Shown: positions 8,809 to 17,206 of the stretch, piece by piece
How positions within the stretch are numbered: the first letter of the stretch is position 1
How the letters are laid out: each line of letters begins with the position of its first letter
Source: Lichenibacterium dinghuense
GTDB lineage: Bacteria; Pseudomonadota; Alphaproteobacteria; Rhizobiales; Beijerinckiaceae
Length of the DNA: 64,000 nucleotides
Direction: 5' to 3'
Assembly: GCF_021730615.1 (NCBI RefSeq)
Contig: NZ_JAJLMN010000001.1
Coordinates: 4,599,501-4,663,500 of the forward strand
The notes under the pieces: generated by a model
What the model was told of the DNA's origin: nothing
Seen by the model: only the letters and a program-made list of their open reading frames with translations
Database searches by the model: none
Position numbers and translations under genes: made by a program

Positions 8809-8828
8809 GCCGGACGTGCCCGTCCGGC
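8809..8828. other. Perfect hairpin (8-bp stem, 4-base loop)
   Basis: GCCGGACG and CGTCCGGC flank TGCC, forming an uninterrupted 8-base-pair stem 130 bases after the HAD stop and 77 bases before the next start. No T tract follows. It may limit readthrough from the HAD gene or lie in the 5' leader of the next gene. Confidence 0.45.
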
Positions 8829-8905
8829 TGCCCCACCTCGCCGCTCCCGTGCGGCCGGGGGGAGCTTGGCGTCGGGACGTTCGCCGGCAGGAAGGAGGGG
8901 CTGCG

Positions 8906-9643
8906 ATGTTCATGACGAGGAAGACCACGAAGACGTCGCGGCGCTCGCTGGCGTCGCTCGGCATCGCCGAGCGGTCGGCCGCGAAGGGCCACGGGGCGCT
9001 GGTCGCCGCCGGCTGGCCCGAGATCGGCTACGGGTACCACGGCAGCGTCCACGCGCATCCCGACCACCCGGACGTGGTCGTGCGCTTCGCCCGCAAGGCC
9101 GACGGATTCGGCGACTACGCGGCCCTGCTGCGGCGCGGCTTCGCGGGCTCGAACGGGCCGCACGCGCCGCGGGTCCACGACATGCACGTCAGCCGCTGCG
9201 GCGCGCTGATGACCGTCTCGTCGCGCTTGGCCGAGCCGCCGCGCGATGCTTGGTGGCTGCCCTTCGCCCACGCGGTGATCGCCGACCACCCCGGCATGCC
9301 GATGGACGAGGGCGTGCGGGCCCGGTTCAGGGCGGAATGGCCGGCCCACGAGCCCGCGGTCGACCACCCAAGCTTCGATGGGATCCGGGAAGCCTTCCGG
9401 GCCGCCTGGCCGGGCTACGAGCCCTACGTCGCGGCTCTGCGGGCGGCCGCCCCGCGGGCGCTGGACCCGAACGTCGGGAACGTCCTCGTGGGCCTCGACG
9501 ACAGCCCCGTCGTCAACGACCCGCTGTGCGACGATGGCGCCGGCCTGTGGCGCTCGACTCTGTCGCGGTCGCTGGCCCAGGTCGGCGAGGCGCTGCGCGA
9601 CGCGCTGTTCGGGGCGTGGCGGAAGGCTCCGGCCGCGGCCTGA
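8906..9643 (+). CDS. Hypothetical protein with degenerate kinase-like motifs
   Basis: A 245-residue soluble protein I cannot assign by name. Motif order resembles a divergent protein-kinase/phosphotransferase fold. There is a Gly-rich loop GYGYHGSV (residues 41-48), then VVVRFARK (57-64, the Lys strand), DPNVGNVLV (187-195, like the catalytic-loop D...N) and VVNDPL (202-207, in place of DFG). Similar short kinase-like proteins occur in phages. The catalytic HRD histidine is absent. I start at ATG 8906 because GAAGGAGGGG lies just upstream; the frame is open to 8816. Enzymatic activity is not established. Confidence 0.6.
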   Translation: MFMTRKTTKTSRRSLASLGIAERSAAKGHGALVAAGWPEIGYGYHGSVHAHPDHPDVVVRFARKADGFGDYAALLRRGFAGSNGPHAPRVHDMHVSRCGALMTVSSRLAEPPRDAWWLPFAHAVIADHPGMPMDEGVRARFRAEWPAHEPAVDHPSFDGIREAFRAAWPGYEPYVAALRAAAPRALDPNVGNVLVGLDDSPVVNDPLCDDGAGLWRSTLSRSLAQVGEALRDALFGAWRKAPAAA

Positions 9644-9725
9644 GGAGATATCCCCCGCCGCGGCGACGCGGCGGGATCGACGGCACGGGCGTGTCTGCGC
9701 GCGCCGCTCCGCATCCGATCGCCCG

Positions 9726-9890
9726 CTATGCGGCCCCTTCGCGGCGGGTGACGACGAGGGCCCAGATCGTCGCCGGGATCCAGCCGATCACGGTCAGGTG
9801 CAGGATGATGCACAGCACGCCCTGGATGACGTGGCCGCGCAGAAACATCGCGAGCCAGGGCGCGATGAAGCAGATCAGAATCATGAGCAT
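9726..9890 (-). CDS. YqaE/Pmp3 family membrane protein
   Basis: A 54-residue two-helix membrane protein: LMILICFIAPWLAMFL forms helix one, then a short loop with the family's Gly and Gln, then VLCIILHLTVIGWIPATIWAL forms helix two, ending VVTRREGAA. This is the compact Pmp3/YqaE (UPF0057) layout of stress-associated proteins that affect membrane potential. It is short enough to be missed by standard callers. Likely monocistronic. Confidence 0.88.
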   Translation of the reverse strand: MLMILICFIAPWLAMFLRGHVIQGVLCIILHLTVIGWIPATIWALVVTRREGAA

Positions 9891-9971
9891 GGTTGGGTCG
9901 GCTCCCGGGCCGTGTGTCTCGTCGCGGCCAACGCGGCTCCGACCGCGCCGTTCCCCGTGCGGGGCGGCGCG

Positions 9972-10229
9972 TCACGCGCTCCGCGCACGCTCCAGCAGCA
10001 CGAGGACGCGGGCCACCATGTACCGGGCGACCGCCTGATGGCGGTGGTCGCCGCCGGGCGCCGCCGCGACGGCCCGCTTCGCGTGGTCGACCGCCTCCAC
10101 GACCGAGGGCCCGAGCGTTTCCGGCAGCGTGTTCAGCAGCGCCAGGGCTGCGGCCACATCGAGGCTGTCGGCAGAGATGAGGTCCTGCGCGATCCGCAAC
10201 CGCTCCGTCTCGTCGTCCCTCCCCGCCAT
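9972..10229 (-). CDS. Hypothetical helical protein, 85 aa
   Basis: Not recognised. An 85-residue, mostly alpha-helical soluble protein with an acidic N terminus (AGRDDETERLRIAQDLI), a Leu/Ala-rich middle and a C-terminal helix rich in Val, Leu and Arg. A good -10 box lies about 100 bases upstream (10333-10338), which supports expression from its own promoter. Confidence 0.55.
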   Translation of the reverse strand: MAGRDDETERLRIAQDLISADSLDVAAALALLNTLPETLGPSVVEAVDHAKRAVAAAPGGDHRHQAVARYMVARVLVLLERARSA

Positions 10230-10332
10230 CCCGCTCTCACGCCGACGTGCCTCGCGCGATCCGGCGCCGAACGCGGATCGGACGGCCGCCCAGGGTCGGC
10301 GTCCGAATCACCGGGTGGCGCCATCGGGTTAC

Positions 10333-10360
10333 ATTATACCGCAACGCACAATCGCGTCGA
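10333..10360 (-). promoter_or_regulatory. Sigma-70-like promoter for the 85-aa gene
   Basis: On the reverse strand a perfect TATAAT (10338-10333) follows TCGACG (10360-10355) with a 16-base spacer. The -10 is a perfect consensus in otherwise very GC-rich DNA; the -35 matches only four of six positions. Transcription would run leftward into the gene starting at 10229. Confidence 0.45.
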
Positions 10361-10436
10361 CCGATGTGCCGGCCGCTTCGCCCTGGACCGTGGTCCTGTC
10401 ACGGCCCGACGTGAGACACCTGCCCGCCTCGCCGGC

Positions 10437-10712
10437 TCAGTCGCCGAAGGGGTCGGCGGGCACGCCCGGGTAGCGCAGGCGCCGCTCGGGCTGATCCTCG
10501 TAGGGCCCGACGTCGAACGGGTAGCGCCGGTCGTTCTCGAAGGCCGCGGAAGCGCAGCCGCCCGTGGGGAAGTAGGGCGTCGGCGCGCAGTTGTGCGTGG
10601 TCGGCCCCCAGGAGCCGGCCTGGGAATTGTGCGCCGTCGCGGCATCGGCCGTGGTGACGAGGCCGGCCAGGGACGCGGCGGCCAGCAGGCCGCGGGCGAA
10701 GTGACGCATCAT
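10437..10712 (-). CDS. Secreted hypothetical protein, 91 aa
   Basis: Unrecognised. It has a clear Sec signal (MRHFARGLLAAASLAGLV, cleavage near TADA-A), leaving about 66 mature residues rich in Pro, Tyr and Gly with two Cys (NCAPTPYFPTGGCAS) that could form a disulfide. An alternative ATG begins one codon later. Small exported proteins of this kind in Rhizobiales are mostly uncharacterised. Confidence 0.65.
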   Translation of the reverse strand: MMRHFARGLLAAASLAGLVTTADAATAHNSQAGSWGPTTHNCAPTPYFPTGGCASAAFENDRRYPFDVGPYEDQPERRLRYPGVPADPFGD

Positions 10713-10898
10713 GAGATCCCTTCTCTCCGTCGAAAGCGCGGGTTGAACGCGCGGGGCCGTCGTTGGGTGCCGAACCCCCGCGAGATCGTCCCTGGCTCGG
10801 GCCGGGACCGCCGTCGCGCTCCGCCGCGCCGCCAGCGGCCCGGCCCGCGGCCGGGCGGCGGCGCTCCCGGAATTCGTCTATAGAGCACCCTGGAGCCC

Positions 10899-10919
10899 GG
10901 CCCCGCGTGCCGCGGGGCC
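10899..10919. other. Strong hairpin in the leader of the polyol dehydrogenase gene
   Basis: GGCCCCGCG and CGCGGGGCC form a perfect 9-base-pair stem around a TGC loop, ending about 23 bases before the AGGAGG of the next gene. TCTATAG lies just upstream at 10878-10884. It could be a 5' untranslated-region structure or stop incoming transcription. Confidence 0.45.
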
Positions 10920-10953
10920 GTCGCCTTCCGCGGCCACCAGGAGGACAGGGTCA

Positions 10954-11724
10954 ATGCAACTCGACGGCAAGGTCGCCATCGTCACGGGCGCGGCGCGCGG
11001 CATCGGCCGCGCCATCGCGGAGCGCTACCACGCGGAAGGCGCCAGGGTCGTGGTCGCCGACCTCAACCACGCCGGCGCGATCGAGGTCGCGCAGGGCATC
11101 GGCCATCGGGCGCTGGGCCTGCAGCTCGACGTCACGCACCAGGAGTCGATCGACGCCCTGGTGGCGCGCGTGGTCGCCGAATACGGCGGCATCGACATCC
11201 TCGTGAACAACGCCGGCCTCTTCGACCTCGCCCCCATCGTCGAGATCACGCGGGAAAGCTACCGCAAGGTCTATGCCGTCAACGTCGAGGGCCTGCTCTT
11301 CACGATGCAGGCCGTCGCCCGCCAGATGATCACGCAGGGGCGGGGCGGCAAGATCATCAACTTCGCGTCCCAGGCCGGCCGCCGCGGCGAGGCGCTGGTG
11401 GGCGTCTACTGCTCGTCCAAGGCCGCGGTGATCTCGCTGACCCAGAGCGCCGGCCTCGACCTCATCAAGCACGGCATCAACGTCAACGCCATCGCGCCCG
11501 GCGTGGTCGACAACGAGCACTGGGACCACGTGGATTCCATGTTCGCCCGCTACGAGAACCTCCAGCCGGGCGAGAAGAAGCGCGCCGTCGGAGCCTCGGT
11601 GCCGTTCGGCCGCATGGCCCGGCCCGAGGAGATCGGCGGCCTCGCGACCTTCCTGGCGAGCCGGGACGCCGACTACATCGTGGCCCAGTGCTACAACATC
11701 GATGGCGGCAACTGGATGAACTGA
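10954..11724 (+). CDS. smoS: Sorbitol/galactitol dehydrogenase, short-chain dehydrogenase family (SmoS/PolS type)
   Basis: A 256-residue NAD-dependent SDR that oxidises sugar alcohols such as sorbitol. Seen: Rossmann motif TGAARGIG near residue 11, NNAG, catalytic Ser in NFASQAG, and YCSSK (Tyr and Lys of the active site). Long stretches (LFDLAPIVEITRESY, QAGRRGEALVGVY, HGINVNAIAPGVVD and YNIDGGNWM) match what I recall of the Rhodobacter sorbitol dehydrogenase. A good AGGAGG precedes the ATG. The usual polyol ABC transporter is not adjacent, so the gene stands alone here. Confidence 0.85.
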   Translation: MQLDGKVAIVTGAARGIGRAIAERYHAEGARVVVADLNHAGAIEVAQGIGHRALGLQLDVTHQESIDALVARVVAEYGGIDILVNNAGLFDLAPIVEITRESYRKVYAVNVEGLLFTMQAVARQMITQGRGGKIINFASQAGRRGEALVGVYCSSKAAVISLTQSAGLDLIKHGINVNAIAPGVVDNEHWDHVDSMFARYENLQPGEKKRAVGASVPFGRMARPEEIGGLATFLASRDADYIVAQCYNIDGGNWMN

Positions 11725-11743
11725 GTCGGGAGGGCGGGGGCCG

Positions 11744-12433
11744 TCACACCCGGTCGACCCGGTAGCGCAGCCACATCACCCCGCCCTCGCGCGGCTGCGA
11801 CGACAGCAGCGTGAGGCGCAGGCCCTTGGCGGTCGCGTCGTCGGGCGCGCCGTCGTAGTCGAACAGCGCGCCCCCGCCCGCGAGCCCGTCCACCGCGGGG
11901 GCGAGCAGCAGCGACAGTTCGTCGACGGCGCCGGCCTTGAGCAGCGAGCCGTTGATGCGGCCCCCGCCCTCGACGATCAGGCGCCCGATGCCGAACTCGC
12001 GGTTCAGGCTTTCCAGCACGCGGCCGAAGTCGATCTCGTGGCGTCCGCCGAACACGTAGGACACGCCGTCGTGCCTGAGGCCGGCGAGGTGCGCGTCGGG
12101 CACGGCCTCGCTCAGCACGACGACGAGGTGGTCGGCGTCGATGGCGTCCCGCCCCCAGACGAGCTTGCCGGAGGCGTCGAGCGCCACCGCGTAGGACGGG
12201 GCGTCGCGCTTCGCGACGTGGTCGGTGCGGGGTAGGCGCTCGTCCGTCGCGGGGTAGGGCGCCGTGCCGCGCGCGTAGCCGCTCATCGTCACGCGCCCGC
12301 ACATCCAGGCATCGCCTTCGAGCAGGTCGTGGACTTTCTCGTATTCGCCGCGGCCCTCGAACGGGCTCCAGCGGCTCGTCCTGATGCGGCCGTCGACGGA
12401 GGTGATCATGTGGACGGTGACGTGGGGCTTCAT
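11744..12433 (-). CDS. RibD C-terminal/dihydrofolate reductase-like protein
   Basis: A 229-residue stand-alone NADPH-dependent reductase domain of the RibD_C/DHFR fold. Features: HVTVHMITSVDGRI at the N terminus, a WMCGRVTM strand-loop for the cofactor, and LIVEGGGRINGSLL, the signature of the RibD reductase. There is no deaminase domain, so it is not full RibD. Stand-alone members reduce varied substrates. The true substrate is unknown. Confidence 0.82.
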   Translation of the reverse strand: MKPHVTVHMITSVDGRIRTSRWSPFEGRGEYEKVHDLLEGDAWMCGRVTMSGYARGTAPYPATDERLPRTDHVAKRDAPSYAVALDASGKLVWGRDAIDADHLVVVLSEAVPDAHLAGLRHDGVSYVFGGRHEIDFGRVLESLNREFGIGRLIVEGGGRINGSLLKAGAVDELSLLLAPAVDGLAGGGALFDYDGAPDDATAKGLRLTLLSSQPREGGVMWLRYRVDRV

Positions 12434-12508
12434 GCGGTCCTGCCGGGGTCTTGACCCGATCAGAACGGACGACGCCGCCGGTTGGATCGTCCGGCCGTCC
12501 CGCTGGCG

Positions 12509-13648
12509 TCACCTGTGGCGAGCGAACAGGGCGCCTCCGCCGCGCGCCGCCTCGCGGTCGAGGTGTTTCCGGGCGGCCGCGTAGCCGGCCTCGCGCCGCC
12601 GCTCGATGCCGGGCGCGGAGAAATCCAGGGTTCCGGTCGACTCGAACACGGTGTCGGCCGGGATGACGTGCAGGTTCTTCATGGCCCGGTACAGCATCAG
12701 GCGCTGGAACTGCGGGTCCTGCCTGATCGCCTCGAAGACGGCCGGGTTGTCGGTCGCGAGCTTCAGGAGGTCGGTCAGCATGCGGCCGTAGCGCAGAGTG
12801 TTGTGGAAGCCGCCGAACTCGTCGCTGAACCGGCTCTCGTATTGGATCTCCATCATGCGCGTCTGCACGCCCGCGAAGTCGCGCGGGGCCGGGGCGGCGT
12901 CGGGGAACAGGTTGATGACCACGATCGGCAGGCTGTCCGCCTCCGCGGGCGTGAGCATCTCGACCAGCGGCCGCAGCGGCGTGTTGTCGAAGAGGCCGCC
13001 GTCCCAGAAGGTCTGCCCGTCGACCGCGACGCTCGGGAAGCTCGGCGGCAGGGCGCCGCTCGCCATGACGTGCCTGGCCTCGATCGTGGTGCGGTCCTTG
13101 ATCGTCGTGTTGTCGGCGAGGTCGGCCGCCTCGGCACCGTCGAGGAGGTCCGCCATGGCGGTCGCCTTCTGCCCGGGGTCGTAGTTCGAGAAGCGCCTGT
13201 TGCGCCCCGTCTCGACGCAGGTCGCCGTCACGGCCATGCGCACGGAGGGGGACGGCGCGTTGATGCGGTCCCAGTCGACGATGGCGTCGAGCGTCCGGTA
13301 CATGGGGCTCGTGTCGTACAGGCTGGTCCAGGTCGGGGCCGCGTACCAGTCGGCGCGCAGCCGCCAGAACGCGGGATCGCCGAAGACGGACATCAGGGCC
13401 TGCGTGCCCTGCGGCAGGAAGGGATTGTCGGGCAGCGTGATGGCCGCCCACAGCCGGTCGATGCTGCGCCTCATGTCGCCGTCGCGGGCACCGGCGAGGA
13501 CGGCCGTGTTGATGGCGCCGATCGACACGCCGCTGATCGCCACGGGGCGGCAGCCCATCTCCAGCAGGGCCTGCACGGCACCGTGCTCGTAGGCGCCGAG
13601 CGCACCCCCGCCCTGCATCACGAGGCCGATGTCGACCGTTTCCGCCAT
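12509..13648 (-). CDS. Patatin-like phospholipase
   Basis: A 379-residue patatin-fold lipid acyl hydrolase. The oxyanion loop is QGGGALGAYEHG, the nucleophile elbow is SGVSIGA (GxSxG), and the catalytic Asp is in WDGGLFDNTPL. The C-terminal third, with DFSAPGIERRREAGY and AARKHL, resembles the DUF3734-type extension found in alphaproteobacterial patatins. No signal peptide is visible, so it is cytosolic or membrane-peripheral. It may act in polyester or phospholipid turnover; that is not shown by context. Confidence 0.88.
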   Translation of the reverse strand: MAETVDIGLVMQGGGALGAYEHGAVQALLEMGCRPVAISGVSIGAINTAVLAGARDGDMRRSIDRLWAAITLPDNPFLPQGTQALMSVFGDPAFWRLRADWYAAPTWTSLYDTSPMYRTLDAIVDWDRINAPSPSVRMAVTATCVETGRNRRFSNYDPGQKATAMADLLDGAEAADLADNTTIKDRTTIEARHVMASGALPPSFPSVAVDGQTFWDGGLFDNTPLRPLVEMLTPAEADSLPIVVINLFPDAAPAPRDFAGVQTRMMEIQYESRFSDEFGGFHNTLRYGRMLTDLLKLATDNPAVFEAIRQDPQFQRLMLYRAMKNLHVIPADTVFESTGTLDFSAPGIERRREAGYAAARKHLDREAARGGGALFARHR

Positions 13649-13764
13649 CGCGCCGACCTCCGGGCCCGCCCGTGACGACCGGGAGGCCCGTCACGCGGCA
13701 CGGCATGGTCCGACGACCCGCGCCGGCGTGTCAACGCCGATGCAATCCTGCGTCGGCGCCGTCG

Positions 13765-14598
13765 CTAGAGCGGCTTGCGGAACTTCAGCACGAAGTTGTC
13801 GGGCCCGCCCACGGCCTCGTATTTGGCGCGGTCCTGGTTGCCGAGCGCGAAGGTCGGGCCGAGCGTGGTCACGCCGTGCGGCCAGTCGGCCGTGTCCTTC
13901 GGGTTGGCCTCCATCTCGGAGGAGGCCACGAAGGTGAAGCCGGCGAGCTCCGCCAGCCCCTTGGCGTAGTCCTCGCGCACGTAGCCATCGGCGGCGTGGA
14001 TGTCCTGCTCGCCGGCGCGGTTGCCGCGGTGGTCGACCAGCGCCAGGATGCCGCCGGGCTTGAGTGCCTTGAAGCAGGCCACCAGCGCTTCCTCGGCGAA
14101 GCCCTGGCGCATCCACAGGTGCAGGTCGCGGATGCCCAGGATCAGGTCGACGGAATTGGCCGGCGCGATGGCCTCGGTGCCGGGGCCGAAGGCCGACACC
14201 TTGAGGCCGGCGAACAGGTCTGGGTCCTCGGCGACGCGGCGCTTGAAATAGGCGAAGCGCTTCGCCGCCGCCTCGCGGTACGGGCTGTTCGGCGGCTCCA
14301 CCTCCATGGCGGCGATCAGCGTGCCGCCGCCGTCGCGCAGGTAAGGGGCCAGGATCTCGGTCCAGTAGCCGCCGGCCGGCCACAGCTCGACGACCGTCAT
14401 GTCGGGTTTCAGGCCGAAGAAGGTCAGCTCGTCGACGGGGTGGCGGGCGGCGTCGAAGGCCGGCATGCGTGGGTTACGCCGCTCGCTGTCGACGGCGGCC
14501 TGCAGGGCGGGGTCGGGCGGGGCGGGGGCGTCCTGCGCCCGCGCGAGGGGGACGGAGGCGAGGAGAGCGAGCGCGGCGGCGCGGAGCGGGAAGCGCAT
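13765..14598 (-). CDS. Exported class I SAM-dependent methyltransferase-like protein
   Basis: A 277-residue protein with a Sec signal (RFPLRAAALALLASVPLARAQ) followed by a Rossmann methyltransferase-like domain. The SAM loop is degenerate (VVELWPAGGYWTEILAPYLRD), followed by IAAMEVE, DLILGIRDLHLW and a conserved LVDHRG segment. This periplasmic methyltransferase-like family is widespread in proteobacteria, and its substrate is unknown. I cut the frame at this ATG; the open frame continues upstream but encodes tspO in another frame. The gene follows tspO by 8 bases. Confidence 0.82.
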   Translation of the reverse strand: MRFPLRAAALALLASVPLARAQDAPAPPDPALQAAVDSERRNPRMPAFDAARHPVDELTFFGLKPDMTVVELWPAGGYWTEILAPYLRDGGGTLIAAMEVEPPNSPYREAAAKRFAYFKRRVAEDPDLFAGLKVSAFGPGTEAIAPANSVDLILGIRDLHLWMRQGFAEEALVACFKALKPGGILALVDHRGNRAGEQDIHAADGYVREDYAKGLAELAGFTFVASSEMEANPKDTADWPHGVTTLGPTFALGNQDRAKYEAVGGPDNFVLKFRKPL

Positions 14599-14606
14599 CG
14601 CGCGTC

Positions 14607-15086
14607 TCAGGCCCGCGCGAAGCGGTCGGCGTTCATGCGCCACACGGACAGGTTCAGCGCGCCCGCGATCGTGACCCAGAGCAGGTAGGGGGCCAGCAGC
14701 CAGGCCGCGGCCGGGCTCGCCGGGGCGAAGCCGATCAGCGTGAGCAGGATCGACAGCCACAGGACCAGCAGCTCGGCGAAGGCGAGGTCCGGCCGCCGCA
14801 GCCCGAAGAACACGGCCGACCAGCCGGCGTTGAGCACCATCTGGGCGGCGTAGAAGGCGAAGGGCAGGGTGAACAGCCCCGTCTCGCGCCAGGCGAGCCA
14901 GCCCGACACCGCGATCATCAGGTAGAGCGGCGTCCACACCACGGGGAACACCCAGGGGCGCGGCGTCCAGCCCGGCTTGCGCAGGGTGCGGTACCACTCG
15001 TCCGGCTTGAAGACGGCGCCGCTCGACGCGGCCGCGAAGGCGGCCACGAGGAACCCTGCGAGGGCCAGTCCCGAATTCACATCCAT
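14607..15086 (-). CDS. tspO: TspO/MBR family tryptophan-rich sensory protein
   Basis: A 159-residue five-helix membrane protein of the TspO (CrtK) family, which binds porphyrins and cholesterol-like ligands. Diagnostic parts: WYRTLRKPGWTPRPWVFPVVWTPLY between helices one and two, WSAVFFGLRRPDLAF, and the C-terminal PYLLWVTIAGALNLSVWRMN. In Rhodobacter, TspO is encoded next to crtC and dampens photosynthesis gene expression. Here it lies 4.9 kb from crtC on the same strand. It probably shares a transcript with the flanking DUF3429 and methyltransferase-like genes. Confidence 0.93.
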   Translation of the reverse strand: MDVNSGLALAGFLVAAFAAASSGAVFKPDEWYRTLRKPGWTPRPWVFPVVWTPLYLMIAVSGWLAWRETGLFTLPFAFYAAQMVLNAGWSAVFFGLRRPDLAFAELLVLWLSILLTLIGFAPASPAAAWLLAPYLLWVTIAGALNLSVWRMNADRFARA

Positions 15087-15107
15087 CGCGCGCCGCCCCG
15101 GTCGACC

Positions 15108-15605
15108 TCAGCGGGTCGACAATAGCACGAGCGTGCCGAGGAGACAGAGCAGGGGGATGGCCATCTGGGCCGGGCGCAGCCGCGCGAAATACAGCGGCGC
15201 TTCGAGCTTGCGGGCCGCGATGGGGTCGAAGACCTGCAGGCTGAGGTAGCCGACGAGCAGCAGCGCGGTCGCCCAGACCGGCATGGCGATCGCGGTCAGC
15301 ACGATGGCGGCGAAGCCCAGGCAGAACAGCCACAGCATGGTGACGATCTGCCCCGCCGTGACGCCGCCGGGCGTGCGGAACGACACCCCGCGCCGCACCC
15401 CCGCCAGGAAGGTCAGGATGGCGCAGCCCCAGAACAGCGTGATGGCCAGCGCCGCGCCCCGCCACGGCTCGCCCGCGAGCCAGAACGCCAGCACGCCGAC
15501 CACGAAGGGCACCATGGCGACGTAGCCGAAGAACACGCCGAGCCAGGGCGTCTCGGCCGGCTCGGTCAGGGTGAAAGTGGCGGAGGACGGCGTCGTGTCG
15601 GTCAT
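15108..15605 (-). CDS. DUF3429 family inner-membrane protein
   Basis: A 165-residue protein with about five hydrophobic segments starting after a polar N terminus (TDTTPSSATFTLTEPAETP). The pattern of short loops and the central AGVRRGVSF motif fit DUF3429. Function is unknown. It is 21 bases upstream of tspO and is the likely first gene of the tspO operon. Confidence 0.72.
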   Translation of the reverse strand: MTDTTPSSATFTLTEPAETPWLGVFFGYVAMVPFVVGVLAFWLAGEPWRGAALAITLFWGCAILTFLAGVRRGVSFRTPGGVTAGQIVTMLWLFCLGFAAIVLTAIAMPVWATALLLVGYLSLQVFDPIAARKLEAPLYFARLRPAQMAIPLLCLLGTLVLLSTR

Positions 15606-15755
15606 GCGCGCCCAACGCCCGGCTCGCGCGCGATGTTGCGCCGCATCGAGGTCCCTGCCCCGACGAGACCGTCGCTCGCGCGTGCGAGGGGGTTTGGCCG
15701 CGGCCCGTCCTGCTTTAAGAGCGGGAGCGCCCCATCCTTCAGGAACCACGACCGC

Positions 15756-16334
15756 ATGCGCCACGTCGCCGGAGCTTCGGCCCTCACCGCCCTCCTGGCC
15801 TGCGCGTCCTTGGCCTGCGCGGTCCCCTCGGCCGCCGCCGAGCCCGCGAAGCCCGCCCCCGCCGCTCCGGCGCCGGTCGGCCCCGACCCGTCCGTGACCA
15901 CCGCCTCCTACGGCGACTGGACGGCGCGGTGCGAGAAGGGCGCGGGCGACAAGGCCCAGCGCATCTGCGAGGCCGTGCAGACCGTACAGCTCCCGAACCA
16001 GCAGGTCGCGGTGGCGCAGATCGCCTTCGGCCACGCCGGCCCCTCCGACCCGCTGAAGCTCGTCGTGGTTCTGCCGGTCGACGTGTGGTTCCCGAGCACC
16101 GTCAGGATCTCGGCCGGCGACAAGGACGCCGCGGGTGTCGAGCTCGCCTGGCGGCGCTGCCTGCCGGTCGGCTGTTTCGCCGAAAGCGCCGGGTCCGACG
16201 AGGCGGCCCGCCGCTGGCGGAGCGAGACCGGGCAGGGGCGCATCGTCTACAAGGACGGGCTCAACCGCGACGTGACGCTGCCCGTGTCGTTCCGCGGCCT
16301 CGCCCAGGCGCTCGACGCCCTCGCCAAGATGTGA
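15756..16334 (+). CDS. Invasion-associated locus B (IalB) family exported protein
   Basis: A 192-residue periplasmic protein. The Sec signal (HVAGASALTALLACASLACAVPSAAAE) is followed by a Pro/Ala linker, then the IalB domain: YGDWTARCEK, QRICEAVQTVQ, VWFPSTVRI and RRCLPVGCFAE. The four Cys probably pair as disulfides. The family is named for Bartonella invasion but is common in free-living Rhizobiales, where its role is unclear. I start at ATG 15756; the frame upstream lacks any export signal. Confidence 0.85.
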   Translation: MRHVAGASALTALLACASLACAVPSAAAEPAKPAPAAPAPVGPDPSVTTASYGDWTARCEKGAGDKAQRICEAVQTVQLPNQQVAVAQIAFGHAGPSDPLKLVVVLPVDVWFPSTVRISAGDKDAAGVELAWRRCLPVGCFAESAGSDEAARRWRSETGQGRIVYKDGLNRDVTLPVSFRGLAQALDALAKM

Positions 16335-16349
16335 GGCTGTGGCAGCCGC

Positions 16350-17108
16350 TCAGCTCGCCCCCTCCCCGGACGCGGCGATCGCCGCCAGATAGGCCCGGCG
16401 CGAGGAGGGCGGGGCGACGTGGCGCGGCGCGTAGACGTCGCGCGCGAGGAAGTGGTCGGTGAGCCGGAAGGCCGCAGCGAGGTCGTCCACCGTCACGGCC
16501 GAGCGCGCCTCGCCCGGCCGCAGGAAGGCGGGCAGAGGCAGCAGCCGGTCGGCGTAGATCCCCGCCGCCCCGACCGACACGGCGCGGCCGGTCTTCGGCG
16601 ACACGTAGTGGAGGTCCGCCGTGCCGCCCGTGGTCGCGCAGGCGGCGAGGTCGAGGCCGAAGCCGAGCGCCGCCAGGAAGGCCAGCTCGAACTGCACCAT
16701 CTGCAGCGGCAGCCGGTGCCGGTCCTCGATGCCCTCCATCATGGCTTCCAGCATGAGGTGGAGCGCCGGCTGCGGCTCGCGCTCGGGCAGGAGGCGCGCG
16801 AGGCCGGTCAGGTGGTTGACGGCGTGGAGCGAGGCGGCGCTGCCCATGACGCCGGCGGCGCGCAGCTTCAGTCCCTCGACCGCGAAGGCGCCGAGGTGAT
16901 GGTCGATGCGGGCGCGCCACACCGCCTCCACGGCGTTGCCGGGCTGCAGCACCGGGCGCAGCCGCCGCGAGCGGCCGCCCTGCACGAGGCCGAGGTGGCG
17001 CCCGTGCTCGGCCGTCAGCAACTCCAGCACCACGCTGGTCTCGCCGTAGGCCCGCCCGCCCAGCACCGTCCCGCGGTCGCGCCACTCCACGCCGTGTCCC
17101 CCCTGCAA
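16350..17108 (-). CDS. recO: DNA repair protein RecO
   Basis: A 252-residue RecFOR-pathway mediator that loads RecA on SSB-coated DNA and anneals strands. The N-terminal OB fold starts VEWRDRGTVLGGRAYGETSVVLELLT, followed by the helical C-terminal domain with FELAFLAALGFGLDL. The C-terminal zinc-binding Cys cluster of other RecO proteins is not present; only one Cys follows at CATTGG. A GTG at codon 7 is an alternative start. In many Rhizobiales recO follows era; here era is 32 kb away. Confidence 0.9.
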   Translation of the reverse strand: MQGGHGVEWRDRGTVLGGRAYGETSVVLELLTAEHGRHLGLVQGGRSRRLRPVLQPGNAVEAVWRARIDHHLGAFAVEGLKLRAAGVMGSAASLHAVNHLTGLARLLPEREPQPALHLMLEAMMEGIEDRHRLPLQMVQFELAFLAALGFGLDLAACATTGGTADLHYVSPKTGRAVSVGAAGIYADRLLPLPAFLRPGEARSAVTVDDLAAAFRLTDHFLARDVYAPRHVAPPSSRRAYLAAIAASGEGAS

Positions 17109-17206
17109 CAGCCCGGATGTAACGGAATCCTAGCCACCCTGGCGACACTTTCGCGATGCGACATGCCCGCGATGAGGCGTGGCCGCGACGGCCGGCCCGG
17201 GAGACG

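Noticed and set aside
11691-13706. A 671-codon reverse frame across the reductase and patatin genes.
   Set aside because: Both genes have good motifs in another frame; this frame is Arg/Ala-rich filler.
13765-15615. A 616-codon frame apparently fusing several proteins.
   Set aside because: Only the C-terminal 277 residues (methyltransferase-like) are genuine; the upstream part overlaps tspO and DUF3429 in other frames.
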